From NCBI GenBank assembly GCA_020698575.1, contig CM036250.1, positions 21,665,500 through 21,729,499 of the forward strand: 64,000 nucleotides of DNA, read 5' to 3'. This document shows, piece after piece, positions 24,375 through 39,399 of the stretch. Every line of letters starts with the position of its first letter. Position 1 is the first letter of the stretch. A model generated the notes under the pieces. The model did no database searches and was not told the DNA's origin. It worked only from the letters and a program-made list of their open reading frames with translations. Source of the DNA: Bostrychus sinensis (lineage: Eukaryota > Chordata > Actinopteri > Gobiiformes > Eleotridae). A program made the translations under genes and the position numbers.

Positions 24375-24500
24375 TACAAGACCAAAAAGCTGTTAAAGGA
24401 CATCAGAGACCAAACTGTAGACCTGTACAGGGCTGGAGTGCTGCAAGATCATCAGCAAGAAGCTTTGTGAAAAGGAGACCACTGACACACTTCGCCATAA
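24375..24500 (+). pseudogene. Tc1/mariner transposase N-terminal fragment
   Basis: The frame reads TKKLLKDIRDQTVDLYRAGV and then loses frame and hits a stop at about 24469, while the nucleotides continue to resemble a Tc1 helix-turn-helix region (ATCAGCAAGAAGCTT, GAAAAGGAGACCACTG). The rest of the transposase is absent. Confidence 0.7.
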
Positions 24501-24501
24501 T

Positions 24502-27500
24502 GTTAGTCATTCAGGTGTTGATTGGCAAACTTCAGACAGGGCAGTACTTGTTTTGAGCACTGGGATCTTGCAAGTAGAGATGTGCATTGATGCCATTTTT
24601 TTTTTTTTTTTTTTTACCAATCCAATACCAAGTAAATACCAGGCAAGTGTCAATCAAACCAATATAAATACTGATACTTTGTACATATACAAGCAGTCTA
24701 TGTGCTTAGTTAAATCAGATTTTTATTTTTATTTTTTATGTATTTTTTTTTACTACTAAATAAGATTGTTACTGTTGATTTCTACTCTGAAGTGCATGTT
24801 AAAACCCAGATTGGCTTTTTAAGCAAAGTTAAGCAAATAAAGCAAATGTTTTTTTATCAACAAAATCTGCACAAAAGAAAAAAATTAAAATCTTTCCTCA
24901 CACAGATTGTAAAAGATTTATTGGGGAGGGGAGAGTCATGTCCCTAACATCCTTGTACAGCTCGTTGGTTGTGTTCATGGTTGTGGATACATTTGAATAA
25001 AAGAATACTAATTATTATTCTCTGCCAGGTATTTTACATATAAACTTTGGTTCTGTAAATGTATAAAACTTTAACAGAACCACTGCAGTAATGCTACTCA
25101 ACTCGCTGGCTCCTGCTTCTCTCACAGTTGTCCCAACCCACATCGTAGCTATTTTCAACAGTCTGTTTTCTGCTCTTTTTACTTGACATCCATTGGACAT
25201 GACTCCTTCCATTTACATTCAGGAAAACATGGCGAAAGAAGCTCATCTGGCCTCATCCGGCCCATCCGAGCGAGCAAGAGGAGGAGGAGGGGGAGTGAGG
25301 CAGACAGCACAGGAAATGTTTGAAAGCACGGGAAACAACTAAAAACTATTTTCATCGTCAGGACCCACATCTGTAACGTCACTCACTGCCCTCCCCACGC
25401 ACACACTAAAACATTTATATGGCCCAGCCTGTCTGCTGATGGCTCTCCCTGTGAATAATTTACCAGTGGAAATGCAGGAACAATCTAATTGAAGAAAAGG
25501 GAACTCCAACAAAGATGCAACTGTACTTTTTGCAGCATAAGATAAATGTTGTTTGGTATATGTGGTCAGATCGTAGTGTAAGAGTTGTTTTGTATTCTCA
25601 AAGCTTGCTGTCAGCAGCTGTCTACAATTACGGCAATGGTAATAACATCTCCTTTTGTAAGTTTAGTATTGGAGAGCATAGATTTATAGCTGCAGTAAGT
25701 TTGAGTCTGCTTCTTGGCTGTTTGTATTGCCAGCACAATCTTAGGCAAAGGCTGTTTAACTCACACAACATCTGGCCAATTAACACTGCTGAGGTTTTAA
25801 GTATAGAGAAGGATTTATTGATTTATATTTTCACACCTCATGAGATGAGGTCTAGGTTTCTGATGTCTGAATAAGAAGCCCCAATAGAAATATTTCATAA
25901 AGAAAAATGCCTTGCTATTGAGTTTAGAGTCAAAACAGAACAGGATGTTTTTAAACAGGTGTTATGTTTTTTGAGGTGAGAGCAGGAGCAAGTAATTTAT
26001 GCACATCAAGTCTCTGAAAAATGATTACATCATTGTCACATTTTTAATGTGTTTTAGAGGATGCAAAAGTTAATGTTAGGCTGTAGTCAAGGTGATGTTT
26101 TTTTTTTTTTTCTCCAGGGACCAAGCCTTAGAAAGTCAACTGGCATTGAATACTGTCTGCTATTAGTATGTAGATACACATTTATACATTTGGAAACTGT
26201 CAGTGTAAAAATGTGAATACAACTGCTGATGCAAAAAAAAAAAAAAAAAGTAAAAAAATACAGCCAGCACGTTTCAGATTGAAAAAAAAACAACAACAAA
26301 CAAACAGTTTGCACACATTGCAGGATAAATATTGGCTGGGGACATCAGTGAGGATGCGATTCCCTGCACAAAGCAGAAAAAGTCTCTTGCTAACACTGTA
26401 GCGTGTGTACACGTCGCTACACTTACACACATGCAGTTGTGCTTCCTTTGAAGTGCTGCATCACTAGGCTGTAATGGAATTCTATAGCTGAGTGCTGACT
26501 GGAGGCTTTGGGGGGTGAAGGAGGAATGGACGGACGATGAGAGAAATGAAACGAGAGCTCAGTGGAAAGGTGGCAAAAATTGATCAAGGGGAAAAATGGT
26601 GAACTGCATTTGTGTCTGTGTGTTGGGAGAATTGCACTCTGAACCTCCACAGGCTTTTGCATGTGTGTCTCCCAGGGTGATGCCATCGATATTATTTGTG
26701 ACACGCCAAGGTAAAAAGGTTAATTTTCTTCTAATGCCTACTTAAAAAAACCCACCTTGTTCACCATTTCAAAAAGGCTCCCCAGGGTGAGGCATGTAAG
26801 TGTATGCAACCACCCCCACCTACTCTCCCTGTGTTCGTTTCAAGCTCCGTTTTAGCAAGGGACAAGAGGGTACTGTAAATTACCTTTTGATTCATCCCCT
26901 TTAATTATGCAAATAGACTTCATTATCTGTGGTGACTCGAAAGTGTTGTGGAATGTATTCATTAGCCTGCATGTAGAGCGCTCTCAGTGTTCATTGAGGG
27001 GTACTCAAGTGTATGCAATTTTGCATGCTCCCTTTTTGATAGATGCTGTTACAATGCATTCAAAATCTGTGTGGGTGTTTTGTATTGTACACCTGCTTTG
27101 TCACAAAGCTTTTAGCTTTTTTGGGAATTCTAGTCTTCATTAGAGATGGAAAATGTTGTTAGTAAACAGAGAGAATGAGGGGTAACATGGAGTAAATAGA
27201 CCCATATTCAGACTTATTAAAGAAGAAGATTGGTCAAATTTAATATTTAACCTTTGAGAGCTAGAGTCCTTGTTGGTAGAATCCACCCACTGTGGTGCAA
27301 GAAATATAAACTGGTGAAGAAGTGGCACATTGAATCTCAGATTCCAGATTACTTAAGTAAATTTGTGACAGTTTAACAGAAGAATGAACCAATTTGAAAA
27401 GTTAATTGACTGTTTAAAAGGGAACTTGATATTATTGTTGGCTTCCAGTTTCCATGAAGATGAATAACAACATAATTAATGTATTCAGGCCCTTCTGAAT

Positions 27501-29007
27501 GTCCCAGTAGCAATATTACATCTCCACTTAAGATACACTTTCTTGCTTCTAGGAATTTGTGTTATAAATAGTTTTTGTATCATAATACAAGTCTGTGCAG
27601 TTGGCAGAGCACAAATTCCTCTCCTTCATGATGGTTTTGTAAATTATCACTTGTGTGCTAATGCTGGTGCCACTCAAAACAAGGATTACCTCACCATCCT
27701 TGTCTCTTTATAGACACTAGAAATGAAAAACAAGCTGGCACCTAATACCAGGCAGCTAATATTGGTCATGTTGCTCTTACAACACCAGATTGTATTATGC
27801 ATAGGCCCCATTTACTCAATAACCTCCAAAACAACTGCAGTTCATGTGTAGTGTGTCCAAGTTCTGCCTCTCGCAGTGACAAACACATGTTCCTTTGCGA
27901 CTATGTTTAGCACAGCCTTCCTCCTGAGCTTTGGATTCAGAACACACTGTATGTGACTGTAATTATGCAAAAGAGGTCATTAGCTTCATAAACAGTGTCT
28001 GTAAACAACAGCACAAAGACACTGTTTCCTTGCTCTCCCCTTTGTATCCGACTTTCTGTGCCCGCTCCCATTACTTCTCCCTCTTTATCCTTCTCCAGAT
28101 TAACGCAAAAGAGGTTTCATTCACTGTGATGAGCGTCTGAATTTGCCTGAAAATCCTGTGAAGTTTGTGAGGAGAAAACATCGGCAGTAACTCAATGGCA
28201 GAAAAAAACAGCTGATGGCGCGGCAGGGGAGCTGAATGGGTTTAATTAGCAGACTATATGGCAGGGTGACCCAGATCTAGTTTCTAGTCGCTAAGCTGGC
28301 TCCATAAACCGAACTGACAATAACAATCAGCAACAGCAAGTCTCATTAATTACACTGGTCTCATAATCGAGCGTGTGTCTGCGAGTGGGACAGGCACAAA
28401 TCTAACTCAATCATTGTCCCGGGCCCTGTCTAATCGTCCCCCCGCCCCACCAGCCCCCCTTATTGTTGCCATGTTTGCTAATGCTTCTGTACTCCAAGTT
28501 GGCTCCCTTACATCCTCTGAGCTTACGCTAAATGTCAACAACTGAATATTCATCACTGCACCCCTCCCGTTTGTTGCTCCAAATCTCATTGCAGCGTCCC
28601 TCAACCCACTGATTAGCAGCATATTTGAATATTAGCAATTACCGATATTAGAAGTAATTTCCACTTGTTCTATCTCCCCACCCAGTCTCTTGCATTTTAT
28701 ATGGCATTGTCACATGTATTTTTAATCTTTGTGTTGTCTATTCTGAATTAAAACAATAAAATGAAAAAGTAAGCAGCAAAAACAGCAGACAAAATTGGCC
28801 CCATCTCACCGTGATAACAAATTCCTGGGGTAAAACATTGATTACGTCCTTGTTGAGGGTAAAAAGATATTCTTGTACCTGTAACTTGTACTTCTACTGT
28901 ATATTACATATTTATCTAAAAAGGCAACACATCACTGATTTTTGCACAATTCCGATTGAGAAGCTGTACTAAGAAATCAATCATAAACCAAGAACGAACC
29001 ACCTATA
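24502..29007. other. Intergenic stretch with homopolymers and possible conserved noncoding sequence
   Basis: A hAT-like start TAGAGATGTGCATTGATGCC lies at 24575, without a matching right end. T-runs occur near 24596-24615 and 26098-26111, and an A-run at 26232-26249. The section 28200-28640 is unique-looking, with TTAATTAGCA, TAATTA and ATTAGCAATTA motifs. No exon found. Confidence 0.35.
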
Positions 29008-29021
29008 TGGTTTACAGCATG

Positions 29022-29549
29022 GTTCCCAAACTTTTTGGTCTTGTGTACCCCCCAGGACCTGGATTAGACCTGGTTTGGACCCAGCTTAGTTTAGTTCTGG
29101 TTATAGTCCTGGTTTAGTTCTGGTTTTAGACCTGGTTTATTTCTTGTTAAGTTCTGGTTTCATACTTGGCCTAGTTCTGGTTTTAGTCCTGGTTTTATAT
29201 CTGGTTTAGTTCTGGTTTTAGTCCTCGGCTTGTTCTGGTTTTAGACCTTATTTGTTTTTTGTTAAGTTCTGGTTTTAGTTCTGGTGTAGTTCTGATTTTA
29301 TACCTGGTTTAGTTCTGGTTTTAGTCCTGGTTAAGTTCAGGTTTAGTTAGTGGTGACCTTCTTTAGTATTGCATTTTTCTGTTAATCCCTCAGTATCCAT
29401 CAGCGTAGTGCTGGGTTAGTCCAGATTTAGTTGATTTTAGTCTTTGACAGCCAAATATTTTCTGAGAAGGTTCTATAAAAAACTCTATGTACCCCCTGAA
29501 ATGTGCTCGCATAGTCCTAGGGGTCCCCGTACCCCTGGTTGGGAAGCAC
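29022..29549. repeat. Interspersed repeat with degenerate internal CTGGTTTTAG array and hAT-like ends
   Basis: A 14-nt direct repeat TGGTTTACAGCATG (29008-29021, 29550-29563) brackets the segment. The ends GGTTCCCAAAC and GGTTGGGAAGCAC are inverted and resemble hAT termini. The interior 29060-29340 repeats variants of TTCTGGTTTTAG-TCCTGGTTTAG about a dozen times. The longer duplication is atypical for hAT (8 bp), so the class is uncertain. Confidence 0.6.
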
Positions 29550-29878
29550 TGGTTTACAGCATGAGCACCAGTCTTCTGTTAGTTCAGCTCCAGTGCTAAC
29601 ATTGTAGCTTATTAGTTATCACATGTGCTGACGCAGCGCAGCTATATCCAGCTGGGGATAGTCTGGTTTATTGCTGAGCTGTGCCAGAGCCTAAGGGGTC
29701 CTGTTAACTGAACACAATCCCAAGAGGAGATGGCACACTACCATGACCCAAAGCCTATTGTTGACCTGACAGTCTGATACTTTCTGGGTTATAGCTCTCA
29801 AAAACTCACTTCCAAATATTAAAGGGAAAATGGAACAACTACGTGATTTTTAAAGTTTGAAGGTTTTGTCAGTAATAG

Positions 29879-30860
29879 TATGGAGGACCGTGAGTGCCAT
29901 GCGAAAAGGAATAAAGCTTTTATTAAAAGAGTTTTTAAAAGTTTATTTAATAAATAGATTACTAAATACTTTTACTAAAAGAAGAATTAATAGTGTTATT
30001 CTTTAATCCTTTTAGAAAACCTTTTCTGAACGTATTTACAAACCCCTTTGGGAAAACTGTTTGCAAAACGTATTAGCTTCTCCGATTAGCTTCTCCTTTT
30101 AGCTTTTCCGTGGTGTTTCTGGTAAAGTAAAGTAAAATAAAAAGAAGAGCGATGTAACGAGCTCTGTGATTGGCCAGAGCCACAGACATCAACATGTAGC
30201 CAGCAACACCACTAGCAGCAAGCCTTGGTGACTTTTCACACTGCCTTAGCAACAATTTTCTAACAAAGCGAGAATCGACAAATCTAGCAACGTTTGACCC
30301 TTAACAACTTTAAAAAGTTATCAGAAGTGTTTTTGGAGAGCATGAGCTGTTTCCCCTCTTTCCCCGCACACATTTGCTCTGTTTCATTCTGCCTCGTGGT
30401 AAGACAGAGCAGCGGCAGACAGAGCTCTCCTAAGTCACCGAGCTGTCAGCTGGCTCTGACCAATCAGAGAGCTCGTTACATCGCTCTGCTTTTTATTTAA
30501 CTTTACTTTAGCCAGGAGGACCAGGAACGCCATGGAAAAGCTAAAAGGAGAGGCTAATCGGAGAAGCTATGTTTTGCAAATGCTTTTCTGAAAAGGGTTT
30601 GTAAATACATTTAGAAAACGGTTTCCTAAATGGATTAATGAATAATGCTATTAATTCTTCTTTTAATAAAAGTATTTAGTAATCCATTTATTAAATGTGC
30701 TTTTAAAAACTCTTTTATTAAAAGCATTTAGTAATCAATTTATTAAATGTTCTTTAAAAATAATAAAAGTATTTAGTAATCTATTTATTAAATAAACTTT
30801 TAATAAACTTTTTTAATAAAAGCTTTTTTCCTTTTCGCATAGTGCTCACGGTCCTTCATA
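29879..30860. mobile_element. 982-bp foldback-type element with long inverted arms
   Basis: The left arm, about 29879-30181, is inverted relative to the right arm, about 30452-30860. The ends are TATGGAGGACCGTGAG and (reverse complement) TATGAAGGACCGTGAG. TAATAG flanks both sides (29873-29878, 30861-30866). The right arm is about 100 bp longer because a unit with ATTTAGTAATC-ATTTATTAAA occurs three times there and once in the left arm. No coding capacity recognized. Confidence 0.85.
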
Positions 30861-31048
30861 TAATAGTAGCAAATGGCTGCTCTTGCCTTTTCAAGGTTTT
30901 TTTTTTTTTTTCTTCCTGTAAAATGCACATGCTATTTTTTTTTTTCAAACTTCATATTTATTTTCCTGGAAACGCGTGTTTGCAGACAATGGCAAGTATT
31001 CGGTTTACATTATAGCTACTATTCTTATTTAACATCCTTGACTCTTGT

Positions 31049-31140
31049 GGTTCCAAACAAGGGATCTTTGCGTTTAGAAGGTAAATGCTCTATTCATTGA
31101 TCCACAAAGCCCTCATATCTCACAATGGTAAAGAATCCAC
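31049..31140 (-). repeat. Dispersed tRNA-like repeat, copy f (5' part split by SINE)
   Basis: On the minus strand: GATTCTTTACCATTGTGAGA, TTTGTGGATCAATGAATAGA, GCATTTACC and AAAGATCCC. The remainder of the same repeat (GTGGCTGGAGTTAGTATC) continues beyond the SINE at 31482-31565, as judged from the uninterrupted copy at 58495-58720. Confidence 0.7.
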
Positions 31141-31164
31141 ACACACACAAAGTGTTACTGACCA

Positions 31165-31480
31165 CTTGGGGCAGCAGTAGCTCAGTTGGTAGAGACACTT
31201 GCCCACTAACCCAAAGGTTGGCAGGTCAAACCCTGCAACCAGCAATGCTTACTGTCAACCACCACTTCCCCCACCTTGCCTGTATAAATGTATAAATGTG
31301 TCAGTATGACTGTGTTTGGTGGGTCAAAGGGGTTGTAGGTACAAAATGGCAGCCACGCACCTGTCAGTCTGCCCCAGGTGTGGCTTCACTCACCATCACC
31401 AGGTGTGAATGAATATTGCACCAAATTGTAAAAGTGACTTTGGGTGTGTAGAAAATAGCTATATAATATAATGCATTATT
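31165..31480 (+). mobile_element. tRNA-derived SINE
   Basis: The A box TAGCTCAGTTGG at 31178-31189 and B box GGTCAAACCC at 31224-31233 form a tRNA-like head. A body follows with TGTCAGTCTGCCCCAGG and a tail with TAGCTATATAATATAATGC. The body is shared with the 5S-headed SINE at 62515-62850. It is inserted into an older repeat whose halves flank it. Confidence 0.85.
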
Positions 31481-31481
31481 A

Positions 31482-31565
31482 TGTGGCTGGAGTTAGTATC
31501 TTTTGCTCTATTTTGCAATACCACTAAGTCTTTGAGTTATCTTGCAAACACACTAACAAATCAGT
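31482..31565 (-). repeat. Distal half of dispersed repeat copy f
   Basis: GTGGCTGGAGTTAGTATCTT aligns with 58644-58662 (GTGGCTGGAGTTAATATC), which is contiguous with the tRNA-like core in that copy. Confidence 0.65.
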
Positions 31566-34025
<2,460 letters not shown>

Positions 34026-34027
34026 TA

Positions 34028-34490
34028 CAGTTGCAATCAGAAATATTCAACCCTCCAAAGAGTTGAAGGATTTATTAATTAAAGATTTTTCAAGATGACT
34101 AAAAGATCCTGGAATGTCCTGGAGTGGCCTTCTCAGTCACCTGATTCAAAATCTTTGGTGGGATTTAATGAATGCAGTTTAAGCATGGAGGCTATAAAAC
34201 ATCACTGAGCAAGAAGCTTTTGGATGTGAAGAATGGGCAAAGACTCCAGTCAAGAGGTGTAAGCAATTACCAAAAACCTTTTTTCTAAGTTTAAGAATGC
34301 TCCACAAAGTGGAGGTGAATGATGCTGCTCATGGGCACTGCATGGGTGTTAAAAAAGTAAAATATTTCCTTTGAAAAAAATTACTCAGATATGTAAGAAA
34401 CAATAAATATTTTTTTGTTATATTTTATTCAAATTATTATTGATATGATTGATATGATTGATATGATTCTTTTGAACACTTCTGATTCTG
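34028..34490 (+). mobile_element. Tc1-like deletion derivative
   Basis: The left end CAGTTGCAATCAGAAATATT after TA (34026-34027) is inverted relative to the decayed right end GAACACTTCTGATTCTG before TA (34491-34492). The interior encodes VLEWPSQSPD at about 34117-34146, the conserved C-terminal block of Tc1 transposases. It then degrades with stops and frameshifts. A 10-bp unit GATATGATTG is repeated about three times at 34440-34468. Confidence 0.75.
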
Positions 34491-34529
34491 TAACAAGGGG
34501 GCCAGTAAAAGAACAATGTATTACTTTTC

Positions 34530-34670
34530 AAATTCATTACCATTCGAAGATAAAAAGGCCCAACAGAGCATTTACCCTCAAAATAAAAGATCCTCTGTTT
34601 GGATCCAGGTCTGGTCACTGTTACGTTACCATTGTGATAGGTCTGCCTTCTATGAGTGCTTCTTATTGTA
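34530..34670 (+). repeat. Dispersed tRNA-like repeat, copy e
   Basis: CAACAGAGCATTTACCCTC, AAAAGATCCTC, TTACCATTGTGATAG and GGTCTGCCTTCTATGAGTGC match the family. Confidence 0.6.
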
Positions 34671-37600
34671 TGTTGACATGATCTCTTAAATATGGGGCAG
34701 GGTCTACTGTTAACACCCTGATGCCAAACATCACATCTTAACACATTTTGAGAGTACTATAAGTTAGACTATGCACTAACTAACCTTAGTTCAGATTTTG
34801 ATTTTCAAAAAGATTTAAAACACATTAGGTTCTGGACCTGAATGGTGCACTTCCCTCCACTGATCGTTCCTGTGATGAATCATCAGTGTGTGTCAGTCTA
34901 GTGCAGCATCTGCTCCGGCGTCTGTTACCAGCGACCACTTCTTTCCTCCTCTAACCACCGAGCATACTGACTAATCTATCCGGATGTACCCAAATACAGA
35001 TGAGGAGATTAATATTCTGCCGCAGGGCTAAAAATCAGAGCTGACAAATATGACAAGACTGTTTCATTTTTAACAATGGCACTGGTAAATGTTTGCGGTA
35101 ACTGCCCTGGTTTTAAAGGGATTGATATTCTACAAGCCCTACATAGTTGACTCAGGTTTGCCTTTACACACAGCTTAAAAAATAACCTGGCTAACACTTA
35201 CACTGTAGCAGGAATTCTCCAAAACTGAGGCTGTCATATTTTGATGTCAAAGCCTTTTTACACATTTTGCTTCCTCTCTCTGTAATTATGCCAGTCTGTT
35301 CGTGCTCAGGTTTTCAGTGGGTTTATTCTCTGTAATCTTTTAATGACATGCACTAACGACGTGTTGAGACTCACACACATTCACACACATAGACCAGTGT
35401 GGAAGGCTCAGTGGAAGGCCACGGCCCCTGAGAGGATCCACTGGGAGATTAGCCAAATCAGAAAAGCATTTTAGAGAAGCAGCTTTGAAGCAGTACAACA
35501 CAGATAGTGTGTGTAATTTTGTGTACGGCAGAGGAGGGATAGATGCCCACAAACCCAGATTCAGTCTCTGAACACCTATTTTATCTCCCTCGACTATAGA
35601 CTTACTCTTGCATGGCACTTAGACTCTGTGGGAGGTTGTTACACCCTAAACATGCTGCATAACACATAATGCCTCATTTTCTCTTCATTGTTTTCACTGC
35701 ATTTTAAAGTTCTATATTTAGGCTTACTTAAGGGCATCTCACTGCATGACAATGGTTTTACATGTAGTGGCAGTACGTGTCCCCCCTAGGGTACGTCCAA
35801 GTGAAGTTTCTTATCCACTTGTCAAAACTGATGGCTGGCACAGACAGTAGTGTAGAGAAAAGTGGAATCTAGAGCAAAATAACATGCTTTACCTGTTTGA
35901 AGAGCGGAGGTGGAGTACTGTTACCTCGTATATTACCATAGGCACCAGTCATGTTCTTGTGATCATGCGGTGGTGAGCTCCTGTAGTGCCGTCGATGAAC
36001 CGGAGCTACTGTCCCCTCAGAGAATTTGCATTAAGTCTTTGTACACTGCACTGGCCCAGCTCCACTAAATGAGAGGAGATTTATTCTGACAATGGACCAT
36101 GTTTATTTGATGTAACATGGCCAAGTGAAGGACCTCCTTTGAGTTCTCTGAAATTGTGAGTTTGAAAATATATAATCAAGGCCATACCTGTCTATAGTCT
36201 ATATTAAAAATAGTTTATAGATAATTTCACATCTATTTAAAGATACTTATTAAATCATATTTTTATACACATTGCAAAAAAAATAACACTAATAGGATTG
36301 CAGCTTTGTTATGTCTAATTAATGTAAGACTGAAAACAACACAGAAACAGGATGACAGGTCGGGGTCTTAAAGACATCTATCAATAAACAATTACATGAG
36401 ATTAGATCTTATAGGTTATGTTGCAGATAATAAAAAATGTTATATCTGTGAGGGTTAGGGTCAGGGCTGAACATAGCACAGTTGATCATTATCCCATTAA
36501 GTAGAAGTCAGGTAATCTACAGAACTATTATATCAGTGATTCCCAACTGGTGGGTCAGGCCCAAAACTGTGTCTGGGAGGTTGAATATAGTTTCAACAAT
36601 TATTTTATTTGAAGCATAAATATCCTTTTGTTATTTATTTTTGTTTTTTTGTTTTTTTTCCGTCCAGGGTCACCACAGCAAATGATCTGCCTTCTAGCAT
36701 GGATTGATTCACAGGTTAATTTGGATGCACACTGACACAACTCTCCCCATGTTTCCGGGCTTGGGACTGGCACAAAATTTACACTGTGAACCCCTGTAGC
36801 TACAATTATTTGTCTTTCTGTAGGACACAGTGACATTGTTGACTTCTCTTTCGCTCATGGCTCTTTTGCATTTGTTTCTTTGAGTTGGGTAATTTTTGTA
36901 CTTTTAGTCAGTTCACTGCAGAAAAACAACAACAAAACAAAACAGGACATTCTTTGTTTTTTTCCTAGAATAATTGCATTGTGAGTATTCAGAAATGAGT
37001 TCACAGGCTCTTATAAGCAACAATAACTGATTGTACTGCCTGATTCATCATCATAATTTAAAAATTTTAGTGGCACATTTGTTCAATATTTTCCACCAAT
37101 ATTCAGAATTCAAACAGTGGCTACTGCTCAGTATTTTCTAATAGGCAAGTGCGATGTGTTACCACAACTGTGCCACGTGCCGCTTCTTTGCATGGCCCTG
37201 TGCTTCGGACCCCCTCACTGACTCCCACTCTCCTGCACTCTTGCTCCAGTCCAATATCTGTCATAGTTGCCAATAAGAGTCGTGTTAAGGCACTTGTGGG
37301 ACAAAAACAACAAGGAGGATAATTTGATAGAATAGGCTACAATGAAAGCAGTCAAAAAGGGATTTACTCTCTACATCTACATCTACATGACTTCTTTTCA
37401 ACAGCATTTTGTTATTATGAGTATTTTTTATACTGTCTGATAATATCCAAGTATAAATGACCCTCAGTCCTCCTGCCGTGTGGAGGACATCCACTCTGAC
37501 AGCTGTCAGTTACAGGTCCAGGCCCCGCCCCACTCTCATCCCCAGCCTCGGTTGTTCCCCGTCTCTGCCTGGTCTCTGTGGGCCGGGTAAGGGGGCGAGT

Positions 37601-38596
37601 TACTCTTTAAAAGAACAAGAGCATTTGTGTAAAAAGTTATAACATATCATTGCACTATTAGTGTTTACTGCCATTAAATGTTCATAAATGCAGTCATGAA
37701 TAATATAGTCATCAGAATGTTGATGATTTACCTGTATAATGCTCGTGAAATATTTTAATTATTTAGTACAGTGTGCCTTGTTGAGTCTATTACACGTTGA
37801 AAATAACATTCAACTAAATCATTAAATTTTAAGATTCAACAAATGAATGTTAAAATTCTTCACCTATTCAAATAAAAGTCTAAAATGTGACTGAATATGT
37901 GCAAGGTATTCAACTTTTCAAAAGTGAGTGAAATCTTCATAGATATAGCCAACTAGTCATAGAAGTTGCTTTCATAGTTCAAATATCATTCAAGGCAACT
38001 TTTTACCTGAATATAAAGCTTTGAAATGTATTACTGGGTGCTGATACTGAGGTCCCAGATATATACGCAGTTATTTACTATGACTAAATTGTTACTGAAT
38101 TCTAACCTCTTTGATTACACTTAAAATCTGTTTTGTATTTCTCAAAAGGAATTGTTTGAGAAACCCACCTCATTACACAAATAAGAAGCTAAAGGCAAAC
38201 ACATATGCAAAGCCCAATTAATTACCTGTTGTAAATTTATTTTAAAAGGCTCTTCATATTTTTGAATAGTACCATTTACATTCACAGCCTTTTGTTGCCC
38301 GTCACAACTTTTATAAAATGTGTTGCTTCAATGAAATTTAAAATAATCTGTTAGCTTCATGAACTGTTATATTGTATTATATGCAGTATGTTTTATAAGA
38401 TATGCACATCATGGCATCCTATGTTATTTACATTTTACAGTGTTCTTTTTGGAATGGGGGATGCACATTTAAGAGCAATTTTACAGATGAGACCAGTTTT
38501 GTAGCAATAAATGAAAAGTCCATGTCCTATTCTTATGGCCATGCAAAGGCTGAAACAAAATGCCAGCAAAATGATTGACATTGTTTTCATAAAGGT
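34671..38596. other. Intergenic DNA downstream of the TAFA gene
   Basis: A hAT-like terminus CAGTGATTCCCAACTGGTGG lies at 36534 without a partner. No exon recognized. Confidence 0.4.
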
Positions 38597-39399
38597 TTTA
38601 TTCATTTCATATAATACTGACACATGTACTCAATAGCGGTTAACAGGCGTTTAAAAACACAGATAAGAAACCATAAGAGCATCAGTTTGTAGCCCCGCTG
38701 ATTCCATGGACCATTTTTACACATTTACATGTTTCAATATACCATAACATCTACGTGGTATTAGTCTATGCTTACCCCTGAAAGGATTTTGTCAAAAAAA
38801 AAAAAAAAAAAAAAAAAAAATCAATAAACTGTCTCTGCCTTTACAAAAATGGCATGTTGTAAGCCTCAAACAATTAAAAGAAACCATATCTTATTGAAGT
38901 GAAATTTGAAAACTAAAAACGTTTGAAATACTATTTGACAACACAGAGTGTGTCACATGTGGCACAGTTAAATGTTATTGTGTCATTCATATACGAGGCA
39001 GCCATTTTGCATCTTTATGTAGCTATAATGGTAAGACTTAAAATGCAGATTTCTTATACTTCCCATATGGATTCACTTAAACCAGAGTCATGAAGAGGAG
39101 AACTTTTTTGCCAGGAGATTTCTTGTCATATAATCCAAGTTGGTTTGTGCATTGTACATCTTTCAAGTCAAAGTAGAGAACTGTGGAAGATGCAGTCCTT
39201 GGTGTGTGTACGATGGCAGGCAGTGCCAGAGTCTCTCTCTGTAGCTGCATTGTCTTTGATATCCTCAGAAAAAATGAAACAATTACTGGATCCATAAAGC
39301 AGTTTGTTTGAGTGCATTTCTTCCAGCTAGTGTTAGGTCCATTGTGCTGTGTAAGTAACTCTGCCGCTGTTTACTCCTCTCTGGTCCGGATGAGCAGGA
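38597..39399 (-). other. Probable 3' UTR of the TAFA gene with candidate poly(A) signal
   Basis: Reading the minus strand downstream of the TAG at 39400, the first AATAAA I find is at 38602-38597, followed by T-rich sequence. That would give a 3' UTR of about 0.8 kb. It includes a long homopolymer (A27 on the plus strand, 38794-38820) and one copy (39032-39323) of a block duplicated at 40762-41041. The extent is inferred. An earlier variant signal or a longer UTR cannot be excluded. Confidence 0.35.
39032..39323. repeat. Duplicated block, copy 1 (inside TAFA 3' UTR)
   Basis: Shares TAAGACTTAAAATG, ACTGTGGAAGATGCAGTCC, GCTGCATTGTCTTTGATA and ATAAAGCAGTTTGTTTGA with 40762-41041 in the same order. 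The right half is nearly 90% identical by eye. Confidence 0.9.

Noticed and set aside
31170..31240. True tRNA gene
   Set aside because: A and B boxes are present, but the cloverleaf is degenerate and the sequence runs on into a SINE body.
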